A DNA stretch of 64,000 bases from DAOOOW01 sp035387885 (GTDB lineage: Bacteria > Patescibacteriota > Patescibacteriia > UBA2196): contig DAOOOW010000002.1 in NCBI GenBank assembly GCA_035387885.1, positions 9,171 to 73,170 of the forward strand, written 5' to 3'. The position numbers and the translations under genes were made by a program. A model generated the notes under the pieces. That model was given only the letters and a program-made list of their open reading frames with translations, was not told where the DNA came from and did no database searches. Below, piece by piece: positions 16,186 through 23,509 of this stretch; position 1 is the first letter of the stretch, and each line of letters begins with the position of its first letter.

Positions 16186-16213
16186 AAAAGCGATTCCTTC
16201 GCTTTTATTTGTT
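16186..16213 (+). terminator. Terminator after rplS
   Basis: AAAAGCG (16186-16192) and CGCTTTT (16200-16206) with a T-rich tail TATTTGTTT. Confidence 0.75.
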
Positions 16214-16227
16214 TATAATAATATCCC

Positions 16228-16256
16228 GTAGGGACAGGTTTCAAACCTGTCCCTAC
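16228..16256. repeat. Perfect palindrome GTAGGGACAGGTTT...
   Basis: GTAGGGACAGGTTT and AAACCTGTCCCTAC flank a single C: a 14-bp perfect inverted repeat. A close relative lies in frame inside the GT4 gene at 21782-21809. Confidence 0.75.
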
Positions 16257-16271
16257 AAAATAAAATTTCCT

Positions 16272-16356
16272 GCGGACGTGGCGGAATTGGTATACGCGCA
16301 GCCTTGAGGTGGCTGTGGTCGCAAGGCCTTGGAGGTTCAAGTCCTCTCGTCCGCAT
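16272..16356 (+). tRNA. tRNA-Leu (anticodon GAG)
   Basis: Acceptor GCGGACG pairs with CGTCCGC. Anticodon stem CAGCC/GGCTG holds loop TTGAGGT, giving GAG (reads CUC/CUU). A long variable arm and a GGAGG TTCAAGT CCTCT T-arm fit a class II leucine tRNA. CCA is not encoded. Confidence 0.93.
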
Positions 16357-16373
16357 TTACTCAAGAAACTGTT

Positions 16374-17054
16374 ATGAAAAATATTTTCATAATTCCAGGC
16401 TATGGGATACCTAAAAATATCTTAAAAGATGAACCATGTAAAAGATATTTGGGTTTGGTTTTTAATCAAATTTATCAAATTTGTTTAGATAAAAAAGAGC
16501 ATAAGCCCATAATAATTTTTTGTGGTGGGCATACGGATATTTTTAAGCCTTATAAAAGAACAGAATCTGCAGAAATGAAAAAACTATTTTTATGGTTTGC
16601 CAAACGAGATTTTGTTAAAAATTATACTAAGAGTTGGCAATATAAAATAGAAAATAAATCATTATCAACTGTTGAGAATTTACTATTTGTTAAAAAAATT
16701 ACTGATACATTAAATGGAGAAAAATATTTTTATATTTTTGTGGAGTATACACGGATATTTAAGATAAAAACTTTTGCCAAAAGGATATTTGTTAATAAAT
16801 TTTCAATTATAGATTTAGATTTTGATTTATCCATTAATCGTTATAGAGATCCAGAATTTATAAAGAAGAAAGAAAAAATAGAGATTAAATTTGGCTTAAA
16901 ATCTATAAAAGATTATAAATTTTTGTTAGAGTACAGAAAGGTTTTACACGAAAGATTGTCTTTTTTCAGAAATCTTGGTCCGCAACAGCATAAAGAGGCA
17001 ATTAATATTTGGTGGCAAAATAAAATAAAAGAATTAGAAAATATGGGCGCTTAG
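16374..17054 (+). CDS. DUF218/YdcF-like protein
   Basis: 226 residues beginning MKNIFIIPGYGIPKNILKD. The pattern IIIFCGGHTDIFKPYKRTES then AEMKKLFLW and, later, ENKSLSTVENLLFVKKI matches the DUF218 fold (SanA/YdcF/ElyC group: GG near the start, SEA-M helix, S-x-T-x-EN motif). No transmembrane segment is evident, so it is probably cytoplasmic. The function of this family is poorly defined, with links to envelope and SAM-binding in E. coli. Its last codons and stop overlap the first bases of tRNA-Val. Confidence 0.6.
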   Translation: MKNIFIIPGYGIPKNILKDEPCKRYLGLVFNQIYQICLDKKEHKPIIIFCGGHTDIFKPYKRTESAEMKKLFLWFAKRDFVKNYTKSWQYKIENKSLSTVENLLFVKKITDTLNGEKYFYIFVEYTRIFKIKTFAKRIFVNKFSIIDLDFDLSINRYRDPEFIKKKEKIEIKFGLKSIKDYKFLLEYRKVLHERLSFFRNLGPQQHKEAINIWWQNKIKELENMGA

Positions 17055-17121
17055 CTCAGCTGGTTAGAGCGACTCGTTTACACCGAGTAGGCCAGGGGTT
17101 CGAATCCCTTAGCGCCCACCA
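17045..17121 (+). tRNA. tRNA-Val (anticodon UAC)
   Basis: Acceptor GGGCGCT/AGCGCCC, anticodon stem ACTCG/CGAGT with loop TTTACAC (anticodon TAC), T-arm AGGGG TTCGAAT CCCTT. CCA is encoded (17119-17121). It overlaps the end of the preceding coding sequence by 10 bp. Confidence 0.95.
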
Positions 17122-17128
17122 AATTGAA

Positions 17129-18247
17129 ATGGATCTAATAAAACATCCCAATCCAGAAATTAAAAATGGAGATAACGAGTTATTAGTAGCACATCCTGAT
17201 TTTTTAGAGCAATTAAAAAAATTTCCGTTAAAGATTCAAAGAGATTTTATGGAATTGTCTAGGTGTTCTCAGTTGATGATTTTACAAACAGAGAAAGTGC
17301 GTAAATCAAATAAAGAAACAAATAAAAGTAGAAGTTTTTATATCGAGACAGGAACAGAGGAACAGTGGGAGGAAATTAGTCGAGAAATACGTCATGAAAA
17401 AGGAGATTATTCTGAAGAGGAAATTGAGGAAATGGATTTGTCGGAGATAGAATTGATTATTAGACAAGTTTTACATTCTTTTTTTCGATATTTAAAAGAA
17501 AGGGAAGGAATGGGTGATAGATTTTTCGTCGATCAAGAAGTTGTTAAAGAATTATTGAATTTATTGTGGTCAGGTCGTAAAGAAAATTCTTTCACTTCAT
17601 TTGAACCAGATTATTATAAAGAAATAAGAGCTGAATATGATAGATTGAACGAAGAAAAGAGGAAGCTTGTTGCAGAATTACAAAAAATGGCAACTAAAAA
17701 ACTTAATCGGCCGATGAAAAAAAGATTTACAGATTTAAATGCATTATTAGTTCAAGAATTTGGTTATATTTTTCGAGGTGTTGATGGAAGTAGTTATGAA
17801 AGTGAATGGGGTGGTGCTCCTAAGAAAGATCGTTTAAAAATTTTAAAAAGTGAATTGAGTTTACAACAAAGCGAAATAACTCAGCAAAAAACTTTGGCCT
17901 ATGCACTTAAATATTTTAGTGCTGAAGAATTTGCAGTTATATTTAACGAGATTTTAGAATCCAGAGCTTCCTTTTTAAGGAAGAAAAATCCAAAATTTCT
18001 TAATGACGCGATTAAGGCAATTGAATCTTGGTTTGTTTTGCATGAAAGTGAAAAACCGCTTAAAGAAAAAAAAGAATTAACTGGCGATAAAAAAGAAAAA
18101 ATTGGAAAAATTATAAAACATTTTTGGCGATTATTTAATTCTTATTTACGGCTTTTAAAAGAACCTAGTGCCGAAGAACAACAATTAAGTGGAACAGTTA
18201 GTCAATTAAGTGTTGCGCTTAATCTTCTTAATAAAATAAATTCTTAA
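17129..18247 (+). CDS. Hypothetical charged helical protein
   Basis: 372 residues, starting MDLIKHPNPEIKNGDNELLV. No family recognised. It is hydrophilic and predicted mostly helical, with an acidic stretch (EIRHEKGDYSEEEIEEMDLS), a coiled-coil-like segment (EIRAEYDRLNEEKRKLVAEL) and a second helical block (LKSELSLQQSEITQQK). No signal peptide or membrane segment, so likely cytoplasmic. It starts 7 nt after tRNA-Val and may be cotranscribed with it. The UGG-rich and Lys/Glu-rich use resembles its neighbours, so recent transfer is not suggested. Confidence 0.7.
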   Translation: MDLIKHPNPEIKNGDNELLVAHPDFLEQLKKFPLKIQRDFMELSRCSQLMILQTEKVRKSNKETNKSRSFYIETGTEEQWEEISREIRHEKGDYSEEEIEEMDLSEIELIIRQVLHSFFRYLKEREGMGDRFFVDQEVVKELLNLLWSGRKENSFTSFEPDYYKEIRAEYDRLNEEKRKLVAELQKMATKKLNRPMKKRFTDLNALLVQEFGYIFRGVDGSSYESEWGGAPKKDRLKILKSELSLQQSEITQQKTLAYALKYFSAEEFAVIFNEILESRASFLRKKNPKFLNDAIKAIESWFVLHESEKPLKEKKELTGDKKEKIGKIIKHFWRLFNSYLRLLKEPSAEEQQLSGTVSQLSVALNLLNKINS

Positions 18248-18266
18248 ATTAATAGTTTTATATTTT

Positions 18267-18518
18267 ATGAAATACGTCATTTCTATTTTGGGTTTGATTA
18301 TTGGTTTTTTTCTGGTTATTAAAACGGAATGGATGATCCGGAATTTTGGTTATTCAGAATGGGCGGAAACAAAATTTGCTATGTGGGGCGGTTCGCGCAT
18401 GGCCTATAAATTGGGTGGTATAATAATTATTATTGTGTCTATAATGTGGGCGACTGGTTGGGCCCAAGATATTTTAGTGGCCATTTTTACCCCAGGCAAA
18501 AGAATTGGAATTGAATAA
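18267..18518 (+). CDS. Small two-helix membrane protein
   Basis: 83 residues with two hydrophobic helices (about 3-20 and 50-67) separated by a conserved-looking amphipathic segment NFGYSEWAETKFAMWGGSRM. Short proteins of this layout are common in Patescibacteria genomes, by memory rather than search. Function unknown. It lies between the helical protein and tRNA-Ala. Confidence 0.68.
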   Translation: MKYVISILGLIIGFFLVIKTEWMIRNFGYSEWAETKFAMWGGSRMAYKLGGIIIIIVSIMWATGWAQDILVAIFTPGKRIGIE

Positions 18519-18604
18519 AAAGCGAATAATGAATTATGAATTATGGTTTTTAATTTTTTTATTTTTCCCGTTATTCATGATTCATAATTCATAATACAAA
18601 TTTT

Positions 18605-18680
18605 GGGCCCTTAGCTCATTTGGTAGAGCACCTGCTTTGCAAGCAGGGGGTGACCGGTTCGAGCCCGGTAGGGTCCACCA
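18605..18680 (+). tRNA. tRNA-Ala (anticodon UGC)
   Basis: Acceptor GGGCCCT/AGGGTCC includes the G3:U70 wobble pair that identifies alanine tRNA. Anticodon stem CCTGC/GCAGG with loop TTTGCAA (TGC), T-arm ACCGG TTCGAGC CCGGT, CCA encoded. Confidence 0.95.
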
Positions 18681-18720
18681 TTTACTTTAATCGTTTGTTT
18701 AAAGAATAAAATTATCTGAA

Positions 18721-18797
18721 ACCTGCTTTGTATGCAGTGGGGGTTAAAAAGACACCCAAGTGTCTTTTTAACGGTTCGAGTCCAGTAGGGTCCACCA
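18721..18797 (+). pseudogene. Broken tRNA-Ala 3' part with a 13-bp hairpin inserted
   Basis: ACCTGCTTTGTATGCAGTGG matches the anticodon arm of the intact tRNA-Ala 40 bp upstream with changes, and CGGTTCGAGTCCAGTAGGGT then CCACCA matches its T-arm, acceptor and CCA. Between them GTTAAAAAGACAC (18743-18755), CCAA, GTGTCTTTTTAAC (18760-18772) is a perfect hairpin replacing the variable loop. The 5' half is absent. The hairpin has the same design as in the tRNA-Asp remnants. Confidence 0.85.
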
Positions 18798-18839
18798 TTT
18801 TTTTATATTATTTTAAACTATTTATATCTGCACATATCT

Positions 18840-19283
18840 ATGAGTTCAGAACATAAAGACACATATTTCGTCGCAGTAAAAGTTTTTTTTAAAAAAGATG
18901 GCAAGCTTTTGATATTGAAAGACAATTTTGGAGATTGGGATTTGCCAGGTGGCAGGATTAAAAAAGATGAGTTTGAGGCTCCACTTGACCAGATTATCAA
19001 ACGTAAAATGTCCGAAGAATTGGGTAACGACATTAAATATACTATTGGTAAACCAATCGTTTTTTTAAGACATGAAAGAGTTGAACAGAGTGAAGGAAAT
19101 CCAACCGTAAGGATATTTGCTGTTGGTTATGAAGGTGTTTTGGAGAATGGGACAATTCAGCTTTCGGAAAGGCATCCAGAAATGCTCTGGGTTGATCCAA
19201 ATGATTTTGAGCCCGAAAAGTATTTTAAAGGAGGTTGGTTGAAAGGAGTCCGCGAATATTTGAGCATTCATAATAAAAATTAA
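18840..19283 (+). CDS. Nudix hydrolase
   Basis: 147 residues. WDLPGGRIKKDEFEAPLDQI with IKRKMSEELGND is a nearly canonical Nudix box (GX5EX7REUXEEXGU), with K in place of the usual R before the catalytic EE pair. YFVAVKVFFKKDGKLLILK is the first sheet of the fold. The substrate is unknown; the MTH1/ADP-ribose group is possible. No ribosome binding site is seen near the ATG. It stands alone between the tRNA-Ala remnant and a terminator. Confidence 0.85.
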   Translation: MSSEHKDTYFVAVKVFFKKDGKLLILKDNFGDWDLPGGRIKKDEFEAPLDQIIKRKMSEELGNDIKYTIGKPIVFLRHERVEQSEGNPTVRIFAVGYEGVLENGTIQLSERHPEMLWVDPNDFEPEKYFKGGWLKGVREYLSIHNKN

Positions 19284-19329
19284 TTTTGATAATCTGGTGT
19301 CAAAACTGGCACAGACGCAGTTCGCCAAT

Positions 19330-19364
19330 AAAAATTTCACCCTTAGGATGAAATTTTTATTTTG
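19330..19364 (+). terminator. Terminator after the Nudix gene
   Basis: AAAAATTTCA (19330-19339) pairs with TGAAATTTTT (19349-19358), followed by ATTTTGT. Confidence 0.7.
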
Positions 19365-19380
19365 TAAAATTATTATATTT

Positions 19381-19409
19381 TTGCTAAACTAAAGCTAATT
19401 ATGTAAGAT
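19381..19409 (+). promoter_or_regulatory. Promoter of the flippase gene
   Basis: TTGCTA (19381-19386), 17-nt spacer, TAAGAT (19404-19409). The ATG (19416) starts after exactly 6 nt, so the transcript probably begins at the ATG. Confidence 0.65.
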
Positions 19410-19415
19410 GATTTT

Positions 19416-20903
19416 ATGATTCAAACCAAAACTCTCACTCAAAATACCGCCTATTATACTGGCGCTTTAATTTTGCAAAAGATTTTGGCTTTTGTTTATT
19501 TTACCTTTTTGGCTAGGGGACTTGGGGTAGAGGATTTGGGTAAATATAGTTTTGCTTTTTCTTTCACAACAATTTTTTCAGTATTCGTTGATGTGGGTTT
19601 AAATTCTGTTTTAACTCGTGAAATTGCTAAAGATAGAAATAAAACCAAGGAAATTTTGGTCAATGTGCTTGGAGTAAAATTGCTGTTAGGTTTTTTCACC
19701 TATTTTTTAGTTGTGGCCGTAATTAATTTTATGGGCTATCCAGAATTGACCAAACAATTGGTTTATCTAACTGGTATGATTATGCTTCTGGATACTTTTT
19801 CAGCTACATTTTGGGGAGTGCTTCGCGGTCATCAAAATTTAAAATATGAAAGTCTGGGTATAATTTTTTTTCAAGTTTCGATTGTAGTCGTTGGTGCAAT
19901 TTTGTTATTAATGAATGTTGGTGTGGTAGCGCAAGTTTTAGCAGTCACGGCTGGCAGTTCTTTTTTATGTCTTTATTCTTTTATAGAAATGCGTCGTCGG
20001 TTGCATTTGAAATTGCAAGTTAGTTGGGATAAGAAATTAATTAAAGCTTTATTAAAAATATCTATCCCTTTTGCCTTAACCGGAATTTTAGCCAGGTTAA
20101 ACACTCAAGTGGACACAATTTTTTTATCCAAAATTGGTTGTGTCTCCCAAAATATTTGTGATAATAATGTGGGTATCTATGCCGTAGCCACTAAAATTAC
20201 TTTAGCTATCCATTTTGTACCTTTAGCTTTTGTGGCGGCGCTTTTTCCAGCTTTGGCTGAATATTATGCTACTGATAAAAAAAGGTTGGCTGATGCTTTT
20301 GAAAAAGCCATGCGTTATTTGATGTTCATGGCTATGCCGATCGCTATAGGCATTGGAGTTTTAGCGCCAGATTTTATAGCCAAAATTTTTGGCGCAGAAT
20401 ATGGATCAGCGGTTTTGCCTTTGCAAATTTTAATGATTTCTTTGCCGTTTTTGTTTTTGACTTTTCCCATTGGTTCACTTCTAAATGCCACTTCTCGTCA
20501 GATGAAAAATACCCGTCAAGTGGCTGTGGCTGTGTTAGTAAATTTTCTTTTAAATTTATATTTAATACCTAAAATTAATTATGTCGGCGGAGCTGTTTCT
20601 TCTTTAGTAAGCACTTTGGCAATGTTTTATTTGGGTCTTAGGGCGTGTAGACAAGTAATGGATTATGACAAAAAATTTTTATGGAAAAGTTTTTTGCAAT
20701 ATCTTTTTTCTGCCACAATTATGGGCATAATTTTATGGCTGTTGCTTTTTAAAATTAATTTTATAATTTTAATTATTCTCGGTGTGATAATTTATTTTAT
20801 CTGCCTTTTTACTCTTGGCGCTTTTACCAAAAAAGATTTAGACGAAATGCTTTGGTCATTAAAAATTAAAAAAAATAATCCTCCTAATAATTCTGCCATT
20901 TAA
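19416..20903 (+). CDS. Polysaccharide flippase (MOP/Wzx-like)
   Basis: 495-residue membrane protein with about 12-14 hydrophobic helices of the multidrug/oligosaccharidyl-lipid/polysaccharide exporter superfamily. The N-terminus TQNTAYYTGALILQKILAFV then LARGLGVEDLGKYSFAFSF is the standard opening of O-unit flippases. It would move lipid-linked sugars across the membrane. Two glycosyltransferases follow (20912 and 22543), which fits a surface-polysaccharide role. It ends 8 nt before the GT4 gene, so the two are likely one transcript. Confidence 0.92.
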   Translation: MIQTKTLTQNTAYYTGALILQKILAFVYFTFLARGLGVEDLGKYSFAFSFTTIFSVFVDVGLNSVLTREIAKDRNKTKEILVNVLGVKLLLGFFTYFLVVAVINFMGYPELTKQLVYLTGMIMLLDTFSATFWGVLRGHQNLKYESLGIIFFQVSIVVVGAILLLMNVGVVAQVLAVTAGSSFLCLYSFIEMRRRLHLKLQVSWDKKLIKALLKISIPFALTGILARLNTQVDTIFLSKIGCVSQNICDNNVGIYAVATKITLAIHFVPLAFVAALFPALAEYYATDKKRLADAFEKAMRYLMFMAMPIAIGIGVLAPDFIAKIFGAEYGSAVLPLQILMISLPFLFLTFPIGSLLNATSRQMKNTRQVAVAVLVNFLLNLYLIPKINYVGGAVSSLVSTLAMFYLGLRACRQVMDYDKKFLWKSFLQYLFSATIMGIILWLLLFKINFIILIILGVIIYFICLFTLGAFTKKDLDEMLWSLKIKKNNPPNNSAI

Positions 20904-20911
20904 TAAATATT

Positions 20912-22096
20912 ATGTCTGCTAAAGAAAAAACCCTCTTAGTCACTCTTGATTTTCCCCCTCTGTTTGGTGGCGTGGCTAATTATTATTTTGAACGAGTTAA
21001 GATATTGTCTAAAGAGGAGATATTTGTTTTAATGAATCAAATTACGGATTACAAATTACAGATTACAAATTACGATTTTAAAATTTATTATAAATCCTTT
21101 TTTACCAAATTGCTTTGGCCTCATTGGCTTCCCCTAATTTGGCATATTTATAGAATTGTTAAAAAAGAAAAAATAAATAAAATTTGGGTGGGGCAAGTTT
21201 TACCAGTAGGCACGGCGGTTTGGGGGATATCTCGTCTTTTGTCATTCCAGCGATCCGCCAGCTGGCGGATGAAATCCAGTAATTTTTTTAGTCGAAGAGA
21301 TCCTTCGACTTCAGCCTCGCATTGCTCGGCTTCCGTTCAGGATGACAAAATACGTCCTTTGGCGTATTTTGTCACTTGTCATGGCAATGATTTGCTGCGC
21401 GCTAAAAATCAGCCACGAAAATTTAAAATTGCTAAACTTATTTTTCGTGACGCTGAATTTGTTGAAGCTAATACTGAATTTACTAAAAATATTTTAATTA
21501 ATGATTTCCAAATTCCAGCAGAAAAAATTAAAATTGTTTATCCGGTTAATACTTTAAAAAAGGAAATGGTTGACGAAAAAAAAGTTAGTGAGTTGCGTGA
21601 AAAGTATAATCTAATTGGCAAAAAAGTTTTATTAACTGTTGGCCGATTAGTGAAATCCAAAGGCATTGATCAAGTTATTTGTGCCTTGCCAAAAGTTTTG
21701 GAAAAAATACCAGATTTAGTATATTTAATTGTTGGTGATGGACCTGATAAAGAAAGATTAACACAGATTGTTGGCGAATTTGCAGGGACAGGTTACGACC
21801 TGTCCCTGCCAACCCAAAATAATAAAATAATTTTTATTGGCAGTGTGCTAAACGAAGAATTACCAAATTATTATGCTCTGGCCAATGCTTTTATTTTAAC
21901 TCCGCGAAAGAATTATTTTGGAGATACAGAAAGTTTTGGGATAGTTTATTTAGAAGCCAAAGAATTTGATTTGCCTATTGTTGCTGGCAATGTTGGTGGA
22001 GCTAAAGAAATTGCCAAAGCTTACAATCAAATGCATTTGATTGATTCTGAAAATATAGAAGAAGTGGTAGAAAAAATAATTGCCATAATAAAATAA
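20912..22096 (+). CDS. Glycosyltransferase family 4
   Basis: 394 residues, GT-B fold. N-terminal LVTLDFPPLFGGVANYYFER is the acceptor domain opening; FVTCHGNDLL is the usual H-G motif; the C-terminal donor domain shows VLLTVGRLVKSKGIDQVI, LIVGDGPDKERL and ESFGIVYLEAKEFDLPIVAG with the EX7E motif. At least four in-frame repeats inflate the protein: a tandem ATTACAAATTACAG stretch (21045-21078), a 106-bp element (21241-21346), a hairpin (21347-21370) and a palindrome (21782-21809). The donor sugar is unknown. Confidence 0.9.
   Translation: MSAKEKTLLVTLDFPPLFGGVANYYFERVKILSKEEIFVLMNQITDYKLQITNYDFKIYYKSFFTKLLWPHWLPLIWHIYRIVKKEKINKIWVGQVLPVGTAVWGISRLLSFQRSASWRMKSSNFFSRRDPSTSASHCSASVQDDKIRPLAYFVTCHGNDLLRAKNQPRKFKIAKLIFRDAEFVEANTEFTKNILINDFQIPAEKIKIVYPVNTLKKEMVDEKKVSELREKYNLIGKKVLLTVGRLVKSKGIDQVICALPKVLEKIPDLVYLIVGDGPDKERLTQIVGEFAGTGYDLSLPTQNNKIIFIGSVLNEELPNYYALANAFILTPRKNYFGDTESFGIVYLEAKEFDLPIVAGNVGGAKEIAKAYNQMHLIDSENIEEVVEKIIAIIK
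21241..21370. repeat. Large palindromic element plus hairpin, in frame in the GT4 gene
   Basis: Starts GTCATTCCAGCGATCCGCCA and ends CGTTCAGGATGAC at 21346; inside are GATCCGCCAGCTGGCGGATG and GTCGAAGAGATCCTTCGAC hairpins. Directly after it, AAAATACG and CGTATTTT (21347-21370) form another hairpin. The encoded segment (around residues 110-153) is Ser/Arg-rich and unlike the rest of the enzyme. Confidence 0.8.
21782..21809. repeat. In-frame palindrome GCAGGGACAGGT...
   Basis: GCAGGGACAGGT, TACG, ACCTGTCCCTGC: a perfect 12-bp stem in the donor domain of the GT4 gene. Same family as 16228-16256. Confidence 0.75.
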
Positions 22097-22128
22097 AAAT
22101 AAAAAAACGGTGGTTTTTTGACCACCGA
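22097..22128 (-). terminator. Terminator for the minus-strand membrane protein gene
   Basis: CGGTGG (22108-22113) and CCACCG (22122-22127); the minus strand then runs into a T-rich tract. It separates two converging genes. Confidence 0.75.
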
Positions 22129-22158
22129 GATGATGTTTAAATCTCGAATTTATAATAA

Positions 22159-22500
22159 TTAATTCTCCTTTATATACAGTTCCCATTTATACGCCAATAA
22201 AAACTTGCATAGGCCACTTATTAATGTTATTAATAAACAAACATTAATATACTGATTAATTGTAGCCATTGTTTTGATTCCTATTACAAAAACAGAAATT
22301 GTGGGGATCAACATGCTCAGAACAACAAAAAATGGAAGGAGTCTTAAATTAGAGATTACCATTACCATCTTTTTTGATAGTTTTATATTTTCCTTGTGTA
22401 TTTTGATTAATTTAGCCAAAAATGCCAAAATAGCACCAATACTCACGCCAACTAGACTATACATTCCAAGATTAAACCAAACAATCATTGTCTCATTCAT
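22159..22500 (-). CDS. Hypothetical membrane protein
   Basis: 113 residues, starting MNETMIVWFNLGMYSLVGVS. Three or four hydrophobic helices cover most of the length, with a basic loop KLIKIHKENIKLSKK between the first two. No family recognised. The start is supported by CTGGAG about 12 nt upstream on the minus strand and by the clear terminator beyond its end. It is inserted, in opposite orientation, between two glycosyltransferase genes. Confidence 0.65.
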   Translation of the reverse strand: MNETMIVWFNLGMYSLVGVSIGAILAFLAKLIKIHKENIKLSKKMVMVISNLRLLPFFVVLSMLIPTISVFVIGIKTMATINQYINVCLLITLISGLCKFLLAYKWELYIKEN

Positions 22501-22542
22501 AATTTATTGTCTCCAGTTTATAAATTTTAAAAAATAATTTTT

Positions 22543-23283
22543 ATGTTGCTCTCAATTATAATTCCAACCTACAACAATCAAAAAAATCTGTCAAGATGTC
22601 TTTTGAGTTTAAAAGAACAAACCGTTTTTGAATTATATAAAAAAGAAGTAGAAGTAATAATAATTAACGATGGTGGTGAATCTTTTGAAATGCACGGGGT
22701 TCTTCCTCTCTCGCATCCGCGGGATCGTCATAATGACATCCTTTATAAAATATTTACCATAAAACATTCTGGTGCGTCAGCGGCTAGAAATTTTGGTTTT
22801 ACAAAATTAACCGGCCAATATGTTTTTTTCTGTGATAGTGATGTAATTTTTTTAAAAAATAATGCTCTAGAAAAAATGATAAAAATTTTAGAGCAAAATC
22901 TAAACAAAGCTTACTGTTACTCATCGTTTAAATTTGGTTGGAAAATATTTAAATTATTTTCTTTTGATCAAGAAAAATTAAAACAAAATAATTATATTTC
23001 CACCATGTCAATAATCCGCCGGAGTGCTTTGGAAAAATTATCATTTCCTAACATTCCTTTTGATGAATCTTTAAAAAAATTTCAAGATTGGGATTTGTGG
23101 TTGGCGCTTTTAAAACTAGGGGAGACTGGAATTTTTTTAGACGAAATTTTGTGGCAAGCCAAGTCAGGGGGCACTATGAGCAAGTGGATTCCTAAAATTT
23201 TTTATAAAATATTTAAAAATAGTCATAAAGTTCAAGCTTATCAAAAAGCCAAAGAAATTATTATAAAAAAGTACAATTTGTAG
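22543..23283 (+). CDS. Glycosyltransferase family 2
   Basis: 246 residues, GT-A fold. MLLSIIIPTYNNQKNLSRCL and VIIINDGGES form the nucleotide-binding start, FTIKHSGASAARNFGFTKLT precedes the metal-binding FCDSDV (DxD), and KFQDWDLWLALLK is the C-terminal acceptor-side motif. Residues around 52-66 (HGVLPLSHPRDRHND) interrupt the conserved second strand and look repeat-derived. It probably adds one sugar in surface-polysaccharide synthesis; the sugar is unknown. Confidence 0.9.
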   Translation: MLLSIIIPTYNNQKNLSRCLLSLKEQTVFELYKKEVEVIIINDGGESFEMHGVLPLSHPRDRHNDILYKIFTIKHSGASAARNFGFTKLTGQYVFFCDSDVIFLKNNALEKMIKILEQNLNKAYCYSSFKFGWKIFKLFSFDQEKLKQNNYISTMSIIRRSALEKLSFPNIPFDESLKKFQDWDLWLALLKLGETGIFLDEILWQAKSGGTMSKWIPKIFYKIFKNSHKVQAYQKAKEIIIKKYNL

Positions 23284-23349
23284 ATTGCAATAGATTGATT
23301 GATTTTTAATGTTAATGTGTTAATATGCTAAAATGTTAATATGCTTTAC

Positions 23350-23421
23350 GGCCCGTTCGTCTAGTGGCTAGGACGCCAGGTTCTCATCCTGGTAACAGGA
23401 GTTCGATTCTCCTACGGGCTA
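23350..23421 (+). tRNA. tRNA-Glu (anticodon CUC)
   Basis: Acceptor GGCCCGT/ACGGGCT, anticodon stem CCAGG/CCTGG with loop TTCTCAT (CTC), T-arm AGGAG TTCGATT CTCCT. CCA is not encoded. It is followed by a short terminator. Confidence 0.93.
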
Positions 23422-23423
23422 TA

Positions 23424-23456
23424 AAAACATCTTTATCAGCAAGGTGTTTTTTGTTT
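23424..23456 (+). terminator. Terminator after tRNA-Glu
   Basis: AAAACATCTT (23424-23433) pairs with AAGGTGTTTT (23441-23450) with one G-U pair, then a T tract. Confidence 0.65.
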
Positions 23457-23474
23457 GATATTTTAATTCGGGCC

Positions 23475-23503
23475 TTTTCTTTTTGCTAAAAAAAAGCTAA
23501 GAT
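23475..23503 (+). promoter_or_regulatory. Possible leaderless promoter of murG
   Basis: TAAGAT (23498-23503) lies 6 nt before the murG ATG, exactly as at the flippase and gatC genes. The -35 candidate TTTTCT (23475-23480) is weak. Confidence 0.4.
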
Positions 23504-23509
23504 AGATTT

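Noticed and set aside
18721..18797. Second functional tRNA gene
   Set aside because: No 5' half, altered anticodon stem and a large hairpin in the variable region; scored as a broken copy.
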